Notes: a model not told the origin generated them from the sequence alone. 64,000 bases of DNA from Synechococcus sp. BIOS-E4-1 (GCF_014279995.1 NZ_CP047935.1:717243-781242), one strand, 5' to 3'; shown: positions 1 to 8,521, counted from the stretch's first letter. Translations and numbers: made by a program.

Positions 1-552
1 CAACTGGTCACCGATCTCGTGACGATCACCCGCGCTGAGATCAGCGCTCAGAACCTGGATTGTCAGCCTCTTTGCATTGCTGATCTGGTTCAGCAGGCCA
101 TTGCGCTGCTCGATCCACAGGCACAGCCGCGGATTGTGGTGATTCCTGCTGATGGCGTTGATCCCCGGTTGATCGAGGTCTTCGCTGATCGTGATGCTGT
201 GCTGCAGTGTCTTGCCCATCTGTTCAACAACGCCTGCCAATACAGTCCGCCAGCTTCTCCAGTCGAGATTGGCTATCTCTGCCAAGCAGAGAGGGTGTTC
301 CTGCAGGTTCGCGACCATGGCCCCGGCGTCCCCGTGGAAGAACGGCAGTTGGTGTTCGAGCGTTTCCGGCGTGGCCGTAACAGTGAGGGAAGTTCCGGCA
401 GTGGTATCGGGCTGGCCGTGGTGCAGACGCTGGTCGACCCCATGGCAGGCAGCGTGTCGATCGAGGACGCCCAAGGCGGAGGTGCCGTTGTTGTGCTGGG
501 TCTCAGGAGGTGCTCGTCTCCTGCGCCGGAAGGTCATCCTCCGCTTCATTGA
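1..552 (+). CDS. Sensor histidine kinase, C-terminal part (5' end outside window)
   Basis: The reading frame is open from base 1, so this is the 3' part of a longer gene. It shows the end of a dimerisation helix (LVTDLVTITRAEI), an N-box (HLFNNACQYS), a G1 box (DHGPGVP), an F-box (FERFRRG) and a G2 box (GSGIGLAVV), the order found in the HATPase_c domain that phosphorylates the kinase histidine. The phospho-accepting histidine and the sensor domain lie outside the window. Its end overlaps the convergent gene at 503-871 by 50 bases. Family assignment is firm; the signal and partner regulator are unknown. Confidence 0.9.
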   Translation, partial: QLVTDLVTITRAEISAQNLDCQPLCIADLVQQAIALLDPQAQPRIVVIPADGVDPRLIEVFADRDAVLQCLAHLFNNACQYSPPASPVEIGYLCQAERVFLQVRDHGPGVPVEERQLVFERFRRGRNSEGSSGSGIGLAVVQTLVDPMAGSVSIEDAQGGGAVVVLGLRRCSSPAPEGHPPLH

Positions 553-871
553 GCAGGTAGAAGGCCAGCACGGCCATGCAGGCGATGGCCAGAAACAGGT
601 GATCCACCCAGCCGTACTGCACGCCCATGCCCATGGCGGTGATCTTGCTGTTCACCACCACCAGCACCACGGCAAAGCTCGCCAGCAGCAGGGCGGGTAG
701 CCGTTGAATCTGCCGGCGTTGACGCCACATGCTGAACAGGGGTGGCAGCAACACCAGCGTCGAGACGCCATGCAGAACACGCATGCTCAGATCGCTGTGC
801 AGATGCGGTGTGATCGACGCCCAGAGATTGGCCGGCACCAGCAGCGAAACCAGGATCAGGTAGGGAATCAA
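503..871 (-). CDS. Small integral membrane protein, unknown function
   Basis: A 122-residue protein made mostly of about four hydrophobic segments with short basic loops (WRQRRQIQR near the middle) and an acidic tail. The start is a TTG that overlaps the TGA of the upstream kinase gene (868-2334) as TTGA, which suggests translational coupling in an operon. I do not recognise the family. A role accessory to the kinase is only a guess from position. Confidence 0.65.
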   Translation of the reverse strand: MIPYLILVSLLVPANLWASITPHLHSDLSMRVLHGVSTLVLLPPLFSMWRQRRQIQRLPALLLASFAVVLVVVNSKITAMGMGVQYGWVDHLFLAIACMAVLAFYLLNEAEDDLPAQETSTS

Positions 872-2334
872 GGGGCTCGCCTCAATTGAATGCGAAAGCA
901 GCTGCCCATGCCGGGTTCGCTTCTCACCTTGATGCTGCCACCCATCGCTTCCAACAGCAGTTTCACCACGGAGAGTCCAACGCCGCTGCCGCTCTGCCCC
1001 GTGGTGTTGGCGCCACGGTGAAAGCGATCGAACACGTAGGCCTGGTCCTGCAAGGGAATGCCGATGCCTCGATCTTCCACCTCAAGCGTCAGGTTGTTGA
1101 TGCCTGAACGCAAGCGCAGCTGGATGGGCTGCTCAGCCGGTGAGTACTTGTGGGCGTTTTCGATCAGGTTGAGCAACACCTGGCGCAACCTGGCGGCATC
1201 GCCGAGCGCCATGCTGGAGCTGCCTTCTGCAGGCAGCTCCAGGGTCAGTTCACGGGCCAGGGCCGATCCCTGGGCTCGCACCACTTCCTCGAGCAGTGGT
1301 CGCAGATCCACGGGCTCCTGCTTGACCTGCAAGCGCCCGGAATCGCTGCGTGAAAGGTCGAGCAGGTCATTGAGCAGTTGCTGCATGCCGATCGTCTCTT
1401 CTTCAGCGTCGTGAAGGCGCTGAACCAGCTGTGCCTCCAGCTGCGGTGCCTTGCGGATCACGCGTTTGAGAGATCCAGACACCAGGGTCAGTGGCGCTTG
1501 CAATTCATGGCTCACGGCGCTCACAAACTGACGCTGCTGGCTCCAGGACTGGGCCAGTCGTTCGGTGAGGGCGTTGTAGGTGCGTGTGAGCTGGCTGAGT
1601 TCCTGTGGTCCCCTCGGCACCGGTAGAGCGGCTGTTTGCAGGCCTTCGGCAGTGAGCTCGGCGCTGCGGCTGCTGAGCTCCTGCAATGGTCTGGTGATTC
1701 GCTTCACCAACAGGCTGACCAGCAGCAACGAGCCACTGAGGGCGCTGCCCCAGATCAGGATCATCCAGGCCAGAAATTCGCTCTGAGCAGGGCCCAGGCC
1801 GGAGATTTCCGTGCTGCTCCAGAGCAGATCACCAGACCGCAAACGGCGGTCCAGCAGGGTGAGGTACTCCCGCTCCTGCAGCACGATCAGATTCGACTGG
1901 CCTTGTTCCCGCTGTGGATTGGCCGTTGCGGCGGCTTGCAGCAGTGCTGCTGGGATGGGGCGGTGGTCTCGTCTGGGGGTGATCAGCTGCCCGTCCGGCT
2001 GTTCCAGCCACAGGTTGGTGCGCAGGCTGGAGTGGTTCTGAAGTTCCTGCACGATCAGCGTTTCGCCCTGATCGCCTTGGCTCTCCAGCTGAAAAGCGAG
2101 TGCTGCTGATGCTGTCAGCAGCTCAGCTTCTCCCACGCGCAGCCGGCTGCGTTCGCTCAGCAACAGCCCTGTGCTGGTGGCACCGGTGAAGCCGAGCAGC
2201 ACTGCGGCGTAGGTGGCGAGCTGCAGCTGGCCGAGCATGGTGCCCGTCAGGCGGGAGCGCCAGTGGCGGGAACGGTTCATGCTCCAATGCTGCTCTTGGT
2301 CGGACAGTCGGGCAAGAATGCGCTTGATCAGCAC
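868..2334 (-). CDS. Membrane sensor histidine kinase with HAMP domain
   Basis: A 488-residue two-component kinase. A membrane helix near residues 38-60 is followed by an extracytoplasmic sensor segment of about 125 residues, a second helix near 187-210, a HAMP linker (KRITRPLQEL) and a HisKA H-box with His276 (SAVSHELQAP). Then come an N-box (NLIENAHKYSP), G1 (DRGIGIP), F (FDRFHRG) and G2 (GSGVGLSVV). All catalytic motifs look intact. An internal ATG at residue 19 (MNRSRHW) is an alternative start. It is divergent from the ABC permease with only 11 bases between starts, so one of these starts may be too far upstream. Confidence 0.93.
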   Translation of the reverse strand: MLIKRILARLSDQEQHWSMNRSRHWRSRLTGTMLGQLQLATYAAVLLGFTGATSTGLLLSERSRLRVGEAELLTASAALAFQLESQGDQGETLIVQELQNHSSLRTNLWLEQPDGQLITPRRDHRPIPAALLQAAATANPQREQGQSNLIVLQEREYLTLLDRRLRSGDLLWSSTEISGLGPAQSEFLAWMILIWGSALSGSLLLVSLLVKRITRPLQELSSRSAELTAEGLQTAALPVPRGPQELSQLTRTYNALTERLAQSWSQQRQFVSAVSHELQAPLTLVSGSLKRVIRKAPQLEAQLVQRLHDAEEETIGMQQLLNDLLDLSRSDSGRLQVKQEPVDLRPLLEEVVRAQGSALARELTLELPAEGSSSMALGDAARLRQVLLNLIENAHKYSPAEQPIQLRLRSGINNLTLEVEDRGIGIPLQDQAYVFDRFHRGANTTGQSGSGVGLSVVKLLLEAMGGSIKVRSEPGMGSCFRIQLRRAP

Positions 2335-2345
2335 TGCACTCCTCT

Positions 2346-3218
2346 GTGAGTTTTGCCGCCTCGCCGCTGGGCATCGCCCGCCCCAGCCTTTCGGCTCGCA
2401 TGGCCCGCTGGGGCCTGGTGATCGTGGCGATCTATGGCCTGGTGGCCCTGATCACACCGGTGCTCTTGGCCGCTGGCCTGCTGCCGGATCCCAATGCCGG
2501 CCTGGAGAATCCCATCTATGCACCTCCCTCGTTAGCGCACTGGTGCGGCACCGATCGGCTTGGGCGTGATGTTTGCGTGCGCACCTTGCAGGGCAGCGGA
2601 GTGGCCCTGCAGGTGGTGCTCCTGGCCGTGACCTTCGCGCTGGTGATTGGTGTGCCCCTGGGCATGGTGAGTGGCTACCTGGGGGGAGGCGTCGATCGCT
2701 TGCTCGTGCTGCTGATGGACACGCTGTACACACTGCCGGTGTTGTTGCTGTCGGTGGTGTTGGCCTTTCTCCTTGGTCGGGGGGTTCCCAACGCGGCTGC
2801 GGCGTTGTGCGTGGTGTACATCCCCCAGTACTTCAGGGTCGTGCGCAACCAGACGGCCCAGGTGAAGGCGGAGCTGTTCGTGGAGGCAGCGCGCACGCTC
2901 GGTGCCGGACCGGTCTGGATCCTGCGCCGATATCTGTTGCGCAACGTGATCACCTCCGTGCCGGTGCTGCTCACGCTCAATGCTGCCGATGCGGTGCTGG
3001 TGCTGGGTGGCCTTGGCTTCCTCGGCTTAGGACTTCCGGAAACGGTGCCGGAATGGGGCAGTGATCTCAATCTTGCGCTCGCGGCTGTGCCGACCGGTGT
3101 GTGGTGGACCGCTCTCTATCCAGGCCTAGCGATGTTCGTGCTGGTGCTGGGGCTGTCGTTTCTGGGTGAGGGTCTCGAAGCCTGGGTGAGCAGCACGGGC
3201 CGGGACGCGGCAAAATAG
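2346..3218 (+). CDS. ABC transporter permease, DppC/OppC type
   Basis: A 290-residue inner-membrane permease of the peptide/nickel ABC importer family. It has an N-terminal helix, a short periplasmic stretch with the family pattern HWCGTDRLGRDV, then about five more helices. The cytoplasmic EAA loop that docks the ATPase is clear (EAARTLGAGPVWILRRYLLRN region, from about residue 181). The start is GTG. No ATPase or binding-protein gene is next to it, so the partners are encoded elsewhere; the substrate cannot be read from the sequence. Confidence 0.9.
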   Translation: MSFAASPLGIARPSLSARMARWGLVIVAIYGLVALITPVLLAAGLLPDPNAGLENPIYAPPSLAHWCGTDRLGRDVCVRTLQGSGVALQVVLLAVTFALVIGVPLGMVSGYLGGGVDRLLVLLMDTLYTLPVLLLSVVLAFLLGRGVPNAAAALCVVYIPQYFRVVRNQTAQVKAELFVEAARTLGAGPVWILRRYLLRNVITSVPVLLTLNAADAVLVLGGLGFLGLGLPETVPEWGSDLNLALAAVPTGVWWTALYPGLAMFVLVLGLSFLGEGLEAWVSSTGRDAAK

Positions 3219-3239
3219 TTCAACAGGACAGATCAGACC

Positions 3240-3500
3240 ATGCCGTTCTGGGCCACGCTCGCTCTGATGACGCTGATGGTGACGCTCTGGGTGTCTGGCC
3301 GCAGCAACCCAGATGATGTGATCGGTCTTCTGGAGCAGATGCTGGCGATTGCGCTGGGGCTCGTGGTCCTGTTCATTGGTCGCAGTCTGCCCCTGGAACT
3401 GCTTGCTCTGGTGTTCGCCCTGCGACTGCCGGCAGCGCGCCGAAACCATCCTGTGATGGAGCGCAGGCAAGGCAGCAAGGATGTGTTGATGCCGTTCTGA
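3240..3500 (+). CDS. Small two-helix membrane protein, unknown function
   Basis: An 86-residue protein with hydrophobic segments near residues 3-18 and 28-62 and a basic C-terminus. It starts 21 bases after the permease stop in the same direction, so it is probably cotranscribed. I do not recognise a family. Confidence 0.6.
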   Translation: MPFWATLALMTLMVTLWVSGRSNPDDVIGLLEQMLAIALGLVVLFIGRSLPLELLALVFALRLPAARRNHPVMERRQGSKDVLMPF

Positions 3501-3536
3501 ACCTGTTAGCAGAGCTTCGGCTCCTGGCTTCAGAGT

Positions 3537-4226
3537 TCAGCAGTGCAGCTTGGCGGTGCGAGGCAGCTGTTCGAGAATCTCACCGTCTTCGGAGAGGGCG
3601 GGATAGCTGCGGCCTTGCTCACGGCACCAGCCCGCCACCTCCGGATAGCACCACTCAAACAGCAGGTCGGTGTATCGCTCTGCAGGAATGCCTTCACCTT
3701 GAAGCGGTGCGAGCCCAGCCGCCTGACGCTGCCTGAGGGCCTCAAACAGCAATGTGGCCGTGGCCACCGACACATTCAGGGACTGCACCATCCCACGCAT
3801 TGGAATGAAGACCGCCTGATCCATCAATGCGGTGGCTTCTGCGGTCAGTCCCCATTTCTCAGCACCGAGAACGAAGGCAGTGGGGCCAGTGAAGTCGCAT
3901 TCGCGGTAGTCGCGCGCGTTCACGCCCAGGTTGGTGCCATACAGCCGGAATCCTTGATTCTTGAGCTGGCGCACGGCGCTGCTGATGTCGGCATGGTCAT
4001 GCAGTGGCACCCAGCGCTGACTGCCCTGGGCGGTGCTGTTGAAGGTGCGGGGCCGTCCGCTGAAACTGACGGCATGGGCTTCCAGAACCCCCACGGCATC
4101 GCAGCTGCGCAGGATCGCCGAGAGGTTATGGGGCTTTTCCACGTGCTCCACCAGCACGGTGAGATCCGTCATCCGGCAGTTCAGAACCTGCTTCAGACGC
4201 TGAAATCTGCGGGGAAGGATCGGCAT
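3537..4226 (-). CDS. trmH: tRNA (guanosine-18-2'-O)-methyltransferase TrmH
   Basis: A SpoU-family SPOUT methyltransferase of about 229 residues from the chosen ATG at 4226; the open frame continues upstream to 4355 but the extra 43 residues are unlike the family. Motif 1 (PHNLSAILRSCDAVGV), motif 2 (FVLGAEKWGLT) and motif 3 (IPMRGMVQSLNVSVATATLLFE) are all present. These form the knotted AdoMet site and carry the conserved Arg, Asn and Ser. It would 2'-O-methylate G18 in tRNA D-loops. The length matches bacterial TrmH. Confidence 0.9.
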   Translation of the reverse strand: MPILPRRFQRLKQVLNCRMTDLTVLVEHVEKPHNLSAILRSCDAVGVLEAHAVSFSGRPRTFNSTAQGSQRWVPLHDHADISSAVRQLKNQGFRLYGTNLGVNARDYRECDFTGPTAFVLGAEKWGLTAEATALMDQAVFIPMRGMVQSLNVSVATATLLFEALRQRQAAGLAPLQGEGIPAERYTDLLFEWCYPEVAGWCREQGRSYPALSEDGEILEQLPRTAKLHC

Positions 4227-4386
4227 CGCTGAGATCGCTGCAGGCGTGAAGGTTTGCTGGCAGCCATGGGCATGGCTCAGATTTGCATGCGAGCCGCAAC
4301 CGGCATCCTGCTGAGCGCCCAATGCATTTGCTACACAGGGCCCTGTCATGACCACAGGCTCAAGGTGACTTCAGCTGATAGCTCTG

Positions 4387-4731
4387 ATGGAAGCGAGGGA
4401 TCTGGTGATGGGCACGATCTTGACGTCCAATGCGGCTTTGGAGCTCATGCGTCAATCCGCTGTTGCTGGCCTGCCGGGTGAAATGCATGCGGAAGTGGTG
4501 TCTGGAGGTTGCTCTGATTACGCGATTGTGTTCAAAGCAGGGCGCAATTCAGGTGAGCCAATCTCCAGAGAAGCTGGGGTAACGCTCTACTCCAAGGCTG
4601 AGCAGGTTCGGCTCTTTTCCGGTCTTGTGATCGATTATCAGGAGTCTCTCTCTGGGGGCGGTTTTTTTCTCTCTGGTAAGACGATTGATGTGTCGTCGTG
4701 CGGAAATTGTTTCTCTTTCAGGGCTGCTTAA
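4387..4731 (+). CDS. HesB/IscA-like A-type iron-sulfur protein
   Basis: A 114-residue protein with the A-type carrier pattern: an early SGGCSDYAIVF segment with the first cysteine, a GVTLYSKAEQVRLFSGLVIDYQ strand region, then SSCGNCFSF at the end with the C-terminal cysteine pair. In typical family members the end reads CGCG; here it is CGNC, so the Cys spacing is slightly altered. An ATG at 4408 (MGTILTSNAAL) has a better ribosome site (GAGGG) and starts like other family members, so it may be the true start. Confidence 0.8.
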   Translation: MEARDLVMGTILTSNAALELMRQSAVAGLPGEMHAEVVSGGCSDYAIVFKAGRNSGEPISREAGVTLYSKAEQVRLFSGLVIDYQESLSGGGFFLSGKTIDVSSCGNCFSFRAA

Positions 4732-4809
4732 AATCTTTGCTACTGGTTGAAGTTCTCTTCTTAAGGTTCAGCTCTAGGTGCCCAGGGTCGGTCGGTTGCC
4801 TTTGCACAT

Positions 4810-5004
4810 TTATCCGCAGCAACCGCTCTGCTGCAGTGGTGTCACGGTGACGCCACTCACAACTTGAGGGTCCATTAAAACGCGCACTTTGATGCCGCCG
4901 TCTGGATCGTCGGCAAGTTCGATGCCAAGGCCCAGCAGCTCTTTTCCAGCGTCGTTTTTGTAGTTGATCAACTCGACTCTTTGGATATTGCCTTGCTCAG
5001 ACAT
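4810..5004 (-). CDS. Small conserved-looking protein ending in Cys-Cys-Gly
   Basis: A 64-residue soluble protein, acidic in the middle (ELADDPDGGIKVRV), ending SGCCG. There is no signal peptide or membrane segment and I do not recognise the family. The vicinal cysteines at the very end could bind a metal or be a redox pair, which is inference only. Confidence 0.55.
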   Translation of the reverse strand: MSEQGNIQRVELINYKNDAGKELLGLGIELADDPDGGIKVRVLMDPQVVSGVTVTPLQQSGCCG

Positions 5005-5071
5005 TGTTGAAGCTTGTGCTGTGATCCATCATTATGCCTGTCTGATGTTGAAAGGATCTCGATTGCTGAGT

Positions 5072-5611
5072 TCAGCACTCTTCATCAGCATTCCCCATGG
5101 CACGGTCAAGGTTTTGGGCTGAGGAGGCATAGCGCTCACAGAAGCTGTCAACCATGGCTTTTTGACCTGATCGCTGTGCATTGATCTGAATCTGTCGCCA
5201 GACAGCTTTGTCGTTCAGGTACAGCTCCAGATGCCGGTCTGCTTCGGAGTCATTGCCCAGGGGGGGGAGTCGCTCGCCGAGCACGACGCGACGCACCAGA
5301 TTCCAGTCCTGGGGAATGCCCTCGACATTCACAACCTTCAAGGCTTGAAGTCTGCAGGGCTCGTTGCTGCGTCCGCTGTGTTCAGCGCCATGGCGTCTGG
5401 ATCGCAGCCAAAGCTCGCTCTCCTGGCTGCATACCTGCAGGTAGCGCAGGTCAGCCGCTTTGAGGCCATAGGTCGCCATCAGCTGGAAGGCGAATCCATA
5501 GCGGCGTCCCATCGTTGTGTTCGGCAAGGCTGCGAGCAACTCAAGGATTTCTGAATCCTGCAGCGCATAGGTGATGGGTTTGGGTTGGTTGCTTTTGGGT
5601 TGGTTGCTCAT
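5072..5611 (-). CDS. Decayed or repurposed tyrosine-recombinase-like protein
   Basis: A 179-residue protein resembling the catalytic domain of picocyanobacterial tyrosine integrases: FAFQLMATYGLKAADLRYLQV matches the segment that normally carries the first catalytic Arg (YGLRPxEL), and SFCERYASSAQNLDRAMGN aligns with the SFRHRYA...AMGH segment. Here the expected Arg is Lys, the HxxR-type residues are altered and no C-terminal catalytic Tyr follows. The N-terminal arm-binding domain is missing. It should be recombination-inactive. The family link rests on recalled patterns, not a search. Confidence 0.6.
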   Translation of the reverse strand: MSNQPKSNQPKPITYALQDSEILELLAALPNTTMGRRYGFAFQLMATYGLKAADLRYLQVCSQESELWLRSRRHGAEHSGRSNEPCRLQALKVVNVEGIPQDWNLVRRVVLGERLPPLGNDSEADRHLELYLNDKAVWRQIQINAQRSGQKAMVDSFCERYASSAQNLDRAMGNADEEC

Positions 5612-5774
5612 GTTTTCGTCCCCTTCGCCTTGCCCACGCTGATGGCTTGTTCGTGATGACTGTTCGCTGCAGGTGACTGATCCCAGTCATATCTGGATGC
5701 AGGGTCGCTGATATTCAGTCATCTCTTCAGAGGTGGGCTTCAACAGGATGGCGTTGTCCATGAATGAAGTTTTC

Positions 5775-6188
5775 ATGAATAAGCCTGTTCCGATGCGTTG
5801 GTCCGCTTTGCTGACGCTCGCTGCCCTGTTGCCCATGACGGCAACTCCTCTGCTCGCACACGAGTATCGCGGTGATGACGGGCGTAACTACTACGACGGC
5901 CGCGATTACTACGGCCGTCGCGCCTACGGCATCGGCCGTGACTATGACGACAGCCGTGACTATGAGAACAGCCGTGAGTATCTGTATCGACCGAATGGAG
6001 TGGCTCAGCGGGCTGCATGGGACGAACCAGGTACAGATACCAACAGTTGCGTTGAAGGCAGCGTGATCGGTGGTCTGCTCGGGGCCGGTCTCGGCGCAGT
6101 GCTGTCCCGTGGCAACGGTCGCTGGATCGGTATGCCTGTCGGTGGTGCCGCTGGTGCACTGATTGGTTGCCAGGTTGACGGGGGCTGA
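5775..6188 (+). CDS. Exported glycine-zipper envelope protein with Tyr/Asp/Arg-rich repeats
   Basis: From the ATG at 5775 the protein opens with a good signal peptide (basic start, LLTLAALLPMTATPLLAHE with cleavage after LA). A low-complexity region follows, made of repeated RDYY/RDYDDSRDYENSREY units. The C-terminal third has one Cys pair (C near EGSVIGG and C near GALIG) around a glycine-zipper membrane segment (GGLLGAGLGAVLS...GGAAGALIG), as in 17-kDa surface-antigen/outer-membrane lipoprotein-like proteins. The open frame begins at GTG 5733, but the signal peptide favours 5775. Likely in the outer membrane or periplasm. Confidence 0.75.
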   Translation: MNKPVPMRWSALLTLAALLPMTATPLLAHEYRGDDGRNYYDGRDYYGRRAYGIGRDYDDSRDYENSREYLYRPNGVAQRAAWDEPGTDTNSCVEGSVIGGLLGAGLGAVLSRGNGRWIGMPVGGAAGALIGCQVDGG

Positions 6189-6252
6189 TCTTTGCTGGAT
6201 GGGGGAAGGGTTTTGTCAGTCTTCTGACTGGATAAGCGATCAATCAGCAGTC

Positions 6253-7308
6253 TCACCATTCGCAGTTGTCGCCGCTGTTGCAGGGATAGATGCGATAGCC
6301 CTTCCCGATCAATTCCGGTGTGTCGCTGTTGTTGATCATCCATTTATCCAGTCGCAACGCATAGACGCCATTGCCTTCATCAAAGAGACCCGCGTAGTAA
6401 ATCTCGATAAAAGGTGGCCAGCAGTCGTCTTTGCATCCAGGCTCGTTGTCGGCATAACATTTCCAACCACTCTTAACTCCAAAAGTATCCATCGTTGGCG
6501 AGGTGAAATTGGTGTTAGGCATGCTTGAATCTGCTTCGCAAACCCATGGATAAAGGGCGAAGTTGAACGTCTTAAGCACGCCTTTCACGTTTGCATATGG
6601 ATTGACTTGGTGGATGTCTTGGATTTTTTGACAGACACTCTTATTCCATTTGCGTTGGTTTTGTTCTGGTCCTGCTCCGCAAACAGCACCGCTGATGACC
6701 GTATTGCCATCGCTGTACCATCCTGCCCAATATCTTTGAACACCAAAAGTAGTCCCAGAATTGGGATGCGTGAATGTGCAGTGATTACGCCCGTGGGGGC
6801 TGCTTGAGCCGCTGTTCTCACATTCGGGAGATGTCGGTGGCCCATCGAAGCGTTCGATGTATTTGATATCACCTAAACAGTCGGGTTGAATTCCAGCTCC
6901 ATCGCAATTATGAAATACCCAATAATCTTTGCGCCCTTCTTTGGGAAAGCTGGCCCATGTTCGGGCTCCCATGTTGTATTTGGCTCCATTAACAATGTCA
7001 TAGGGATCGTTGTTATTGCTTTTACAGACCGGCGATAAACCTTTGTCCCAGTTGAATTGATAGGGGCGATAATAAAAGGGGGTGCAACTGATGTCTGAAG
7101 CACCTTCTCCCCCACCGCCGCAGAAGGTATCTAATTTTTTGATCGTTCCGCCTTCGTTTGCCCAGCACCATCCTTGGCCCAAGCCGCTCATCATCATTGG
7201 CTTGTTTTGTTGGTGTTGAAAATCCAACCGCTGAGGAATTGATTCGAGCGAAACAGGGGCAACTGTGGTCAAGCCTGATGACAATCCGGCGAGAAGATGG
7301 ATTAACAC
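6253..7308 (-). CDS. Cysteine-rich secreted protein, unknown function
   Basis: A 351-residue protein with a weak signal-like N-terminus (LIHLLAGLSSGLTTVAPVS) and about 18 cysteines spread along the chain, plus many Trp, Tyr, Gly and Asn. This composition suggests a disulfide-stabilised exported or surface protein. The local base composition is lower in GC than neighbouring genes, hinting at transfer. The start is a GTG. I recognise no domain. Confidence 0.65.
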   Translation of the reverse strand: MLIHLLAGLSSGLTTVAPVSLESIPQRLDFQHQQNKPMMMSGLGQGWCWANEGGTIKKLDTFCGGGGEGASDISCTPFYYRPYQFNWDKGLSPVCKSNNNDPYDIVNGAKYNMGARTWASFPKEGRKDYWVFHNCDGAGIQPDCLGDIKYIERFDGPPTSPECENSGSSSPHGRNHCTFTHPNSGTTFGVQRYWAGWYSDGNTVISGAVCGAGPEQNQRKWNKSVCQKIQDIHQVNPYANVKGVLKTFNFALYPWVCEADSSMPNTNFTSPTMDTFGVKSGWKCYADNEPGCKDDCWPPFIEIYYAGLFDEGNGVYALRLDKWMINNSDTPELIGKGYRIYPCNSGDNCEW

Positions 7309-7400
7309 GTTGCTTGAGTGAAATATCGCAATTGTGGCCAGCTAAGCCCTATGAAGGGGTTTTGAGGATATTTAGTAATATCAAAGATCTCAAAAGTGTG

Positions 7401-7763
7401 ATGAAAGGCACCGATTTTGATCAACGTGTCTACGCCATGGTTGGGCAAATTCCTCATGGACATCTCTCCACCTATGGCCAGGTTGCCGACCGTATTGGTG
7501 CCTATGGCTGTGCGCGCCAGGTGGGTTGGGCTCTGCGTCGTTTGAGCCTGCCTTCTCAGATTCCTTGGCAGCGTGTTGTCAATGCCCAGGGTCGTATCTC
7601 CATGAGCCTCAGTCGCGAGGGATCCGACTGGATGCAGCGGGAGCTTTTGATCGCCGAGGGAATTCCTGTGGATCTGGAAGGCCGCTTGCCCCTCAAAAGG
7701 TTCCTGTGGTCACCTGATGAAGGGCAGATTGCCGAGATGGGTCAGTTGCTCAGGGCGCTGTAG
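7401..7763 (+). CDS. Alkyltransferase-like protein (ATL)
   Basis: A 120-residue protein of the O6-alkylguanine-DNA alkyltransferase C-terminal fold. It shows the DNA-binding helix (GHLSTYGQVADRIGAYGCARQVGWAL) and the active-site region PWQRVVNAQGRIS. True alkyltransferases have PCHRV there; the acceptor Cys is replaced by Trp, the hallmark of ATL proteins, which bind alkylated guanine and hand it to nucleotide excision repair. The frame is open upstream, but the fold starts at the ATG at 7401, which leaves a normal gap to the divergent gene. Confidence 0.85.
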   Translation: MKGTDFDQRVYAMVGQIPHGHLSTYGQVADRIGAYGCARQVGWALRRLSLPSQIPWQRVVNAQGRISMSLSREGSDWMQRELLIAEGIPVDLEGRLPLKRFLWSPDEGQIAEMGQLLRAL

Positions 7764-8521
7764 GCGACGGTGACCACCAGGCGCGTGATTTCGATCACGC
7801 CAGCGATCACGAACACCGTTGCAACCCGGGTGGCCCAGCGCGGTGGCTGATTGCCTCTCCAGCTGCTGGAGGCCCTCATCCACTGGGCTGCGGCGGAGGC
7901 AGGAAAAGCGATCGTGCTGGCGCGTCCAGAAGCCAGCTGATTACCCAGTCTGGAGCCTGTTCCGATCGCTTTGTCGCTGTAGGCGTAACCCAGAGACACC
8001 GCGGCGGTTCGGTTGAAGGCCGATTGGGCTGATCCAGGCTGGGATTGCCAGGAGCGCACGAATGGAACGCCATGCTCTCCGAAGGCTTGGCTGTATTCCT
8101 CGGAGTCAATCAGAGAATCCACGAGCGCATCATGACCTTGTGAAGCCTGGAGCTGAATGCATTCAGACACTTCACTTTGATCATGAGGCGGTCTGCCCAG
8201 CAGATGTTTGAAATCCAGTTCGATGGTTCTCTGTGGAGAGCAGGAATCGTAAAAATTTTTGCGATAGAAGTCCGACTTGGCCAGGCCACGGATGAACTCC
8301 TGAACGGTGATCCTTCCATCGCGCAATTCAGCCTCAAGAGAGGTTGAGCGCTCACACTCCATGACATGTCCATTGCCATAGACATGCTTGTAGGCCTCAT
8401 GAATCGCCGAGTCGACATCAGCTGCTTCGGCAGAGCCTGCGAAGCCGGAACGCAGTTTTACGGGCTGCTTTGTTGCACGTTCACCGCCGAATTGTGTCGC
8501 GACAGAGGTGGACGAAAGCAT
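7742..8521 (-). CDS. Phycobilisome linker polypeptide with C-terminal membrane helix (CpcL-like)
   Basis: About 259 residues from the ATG at 8521. The central part (MECERSTSLEAELRDGRITVQEFIRGLAKSDFYRKNFY..., then DFKHLLGRPPHDQSEV and DSLIDSEEYSQAFGEHGVPF) is a PBS_linker_poly domain, which sits inside phycobiliprotein hexamers. The C-terminus is a hydrophobic helix (ATVFVIAGVIEITRLVVTVAYSAL). CpcL-type linkers carry such a helix to attach rods directly to thylakoid membranes near photosystem I. Calling it CpcL-like is inference from that architecture. Its 3' end overlaps the convergent ATL gene by 22 bases. Confidence 0.8.
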   Translation of the reverse strand: MLSSTSVATQFGGERATKQPVKLRSGFAGSAEAADVDSAIHEAYKHVYGNGHVMECERSTSLEAELRDGRITVQEFIRGLAKSDFYRKNFYDSCSPQRTIELDFKHLLGRPPHDQSEVSECIQLQASQGHDALVDSLIDSEEYSQAFGEHGVPFVRSWQSQPGSAQSAFNRTAAVSLGYAYSDKAIGTGSRLGNQLASGRASTIAFPASAAAQWMRASSSWRGNQPPRWATRVATVFVIAGVIEITRLVVTVAYSALSN

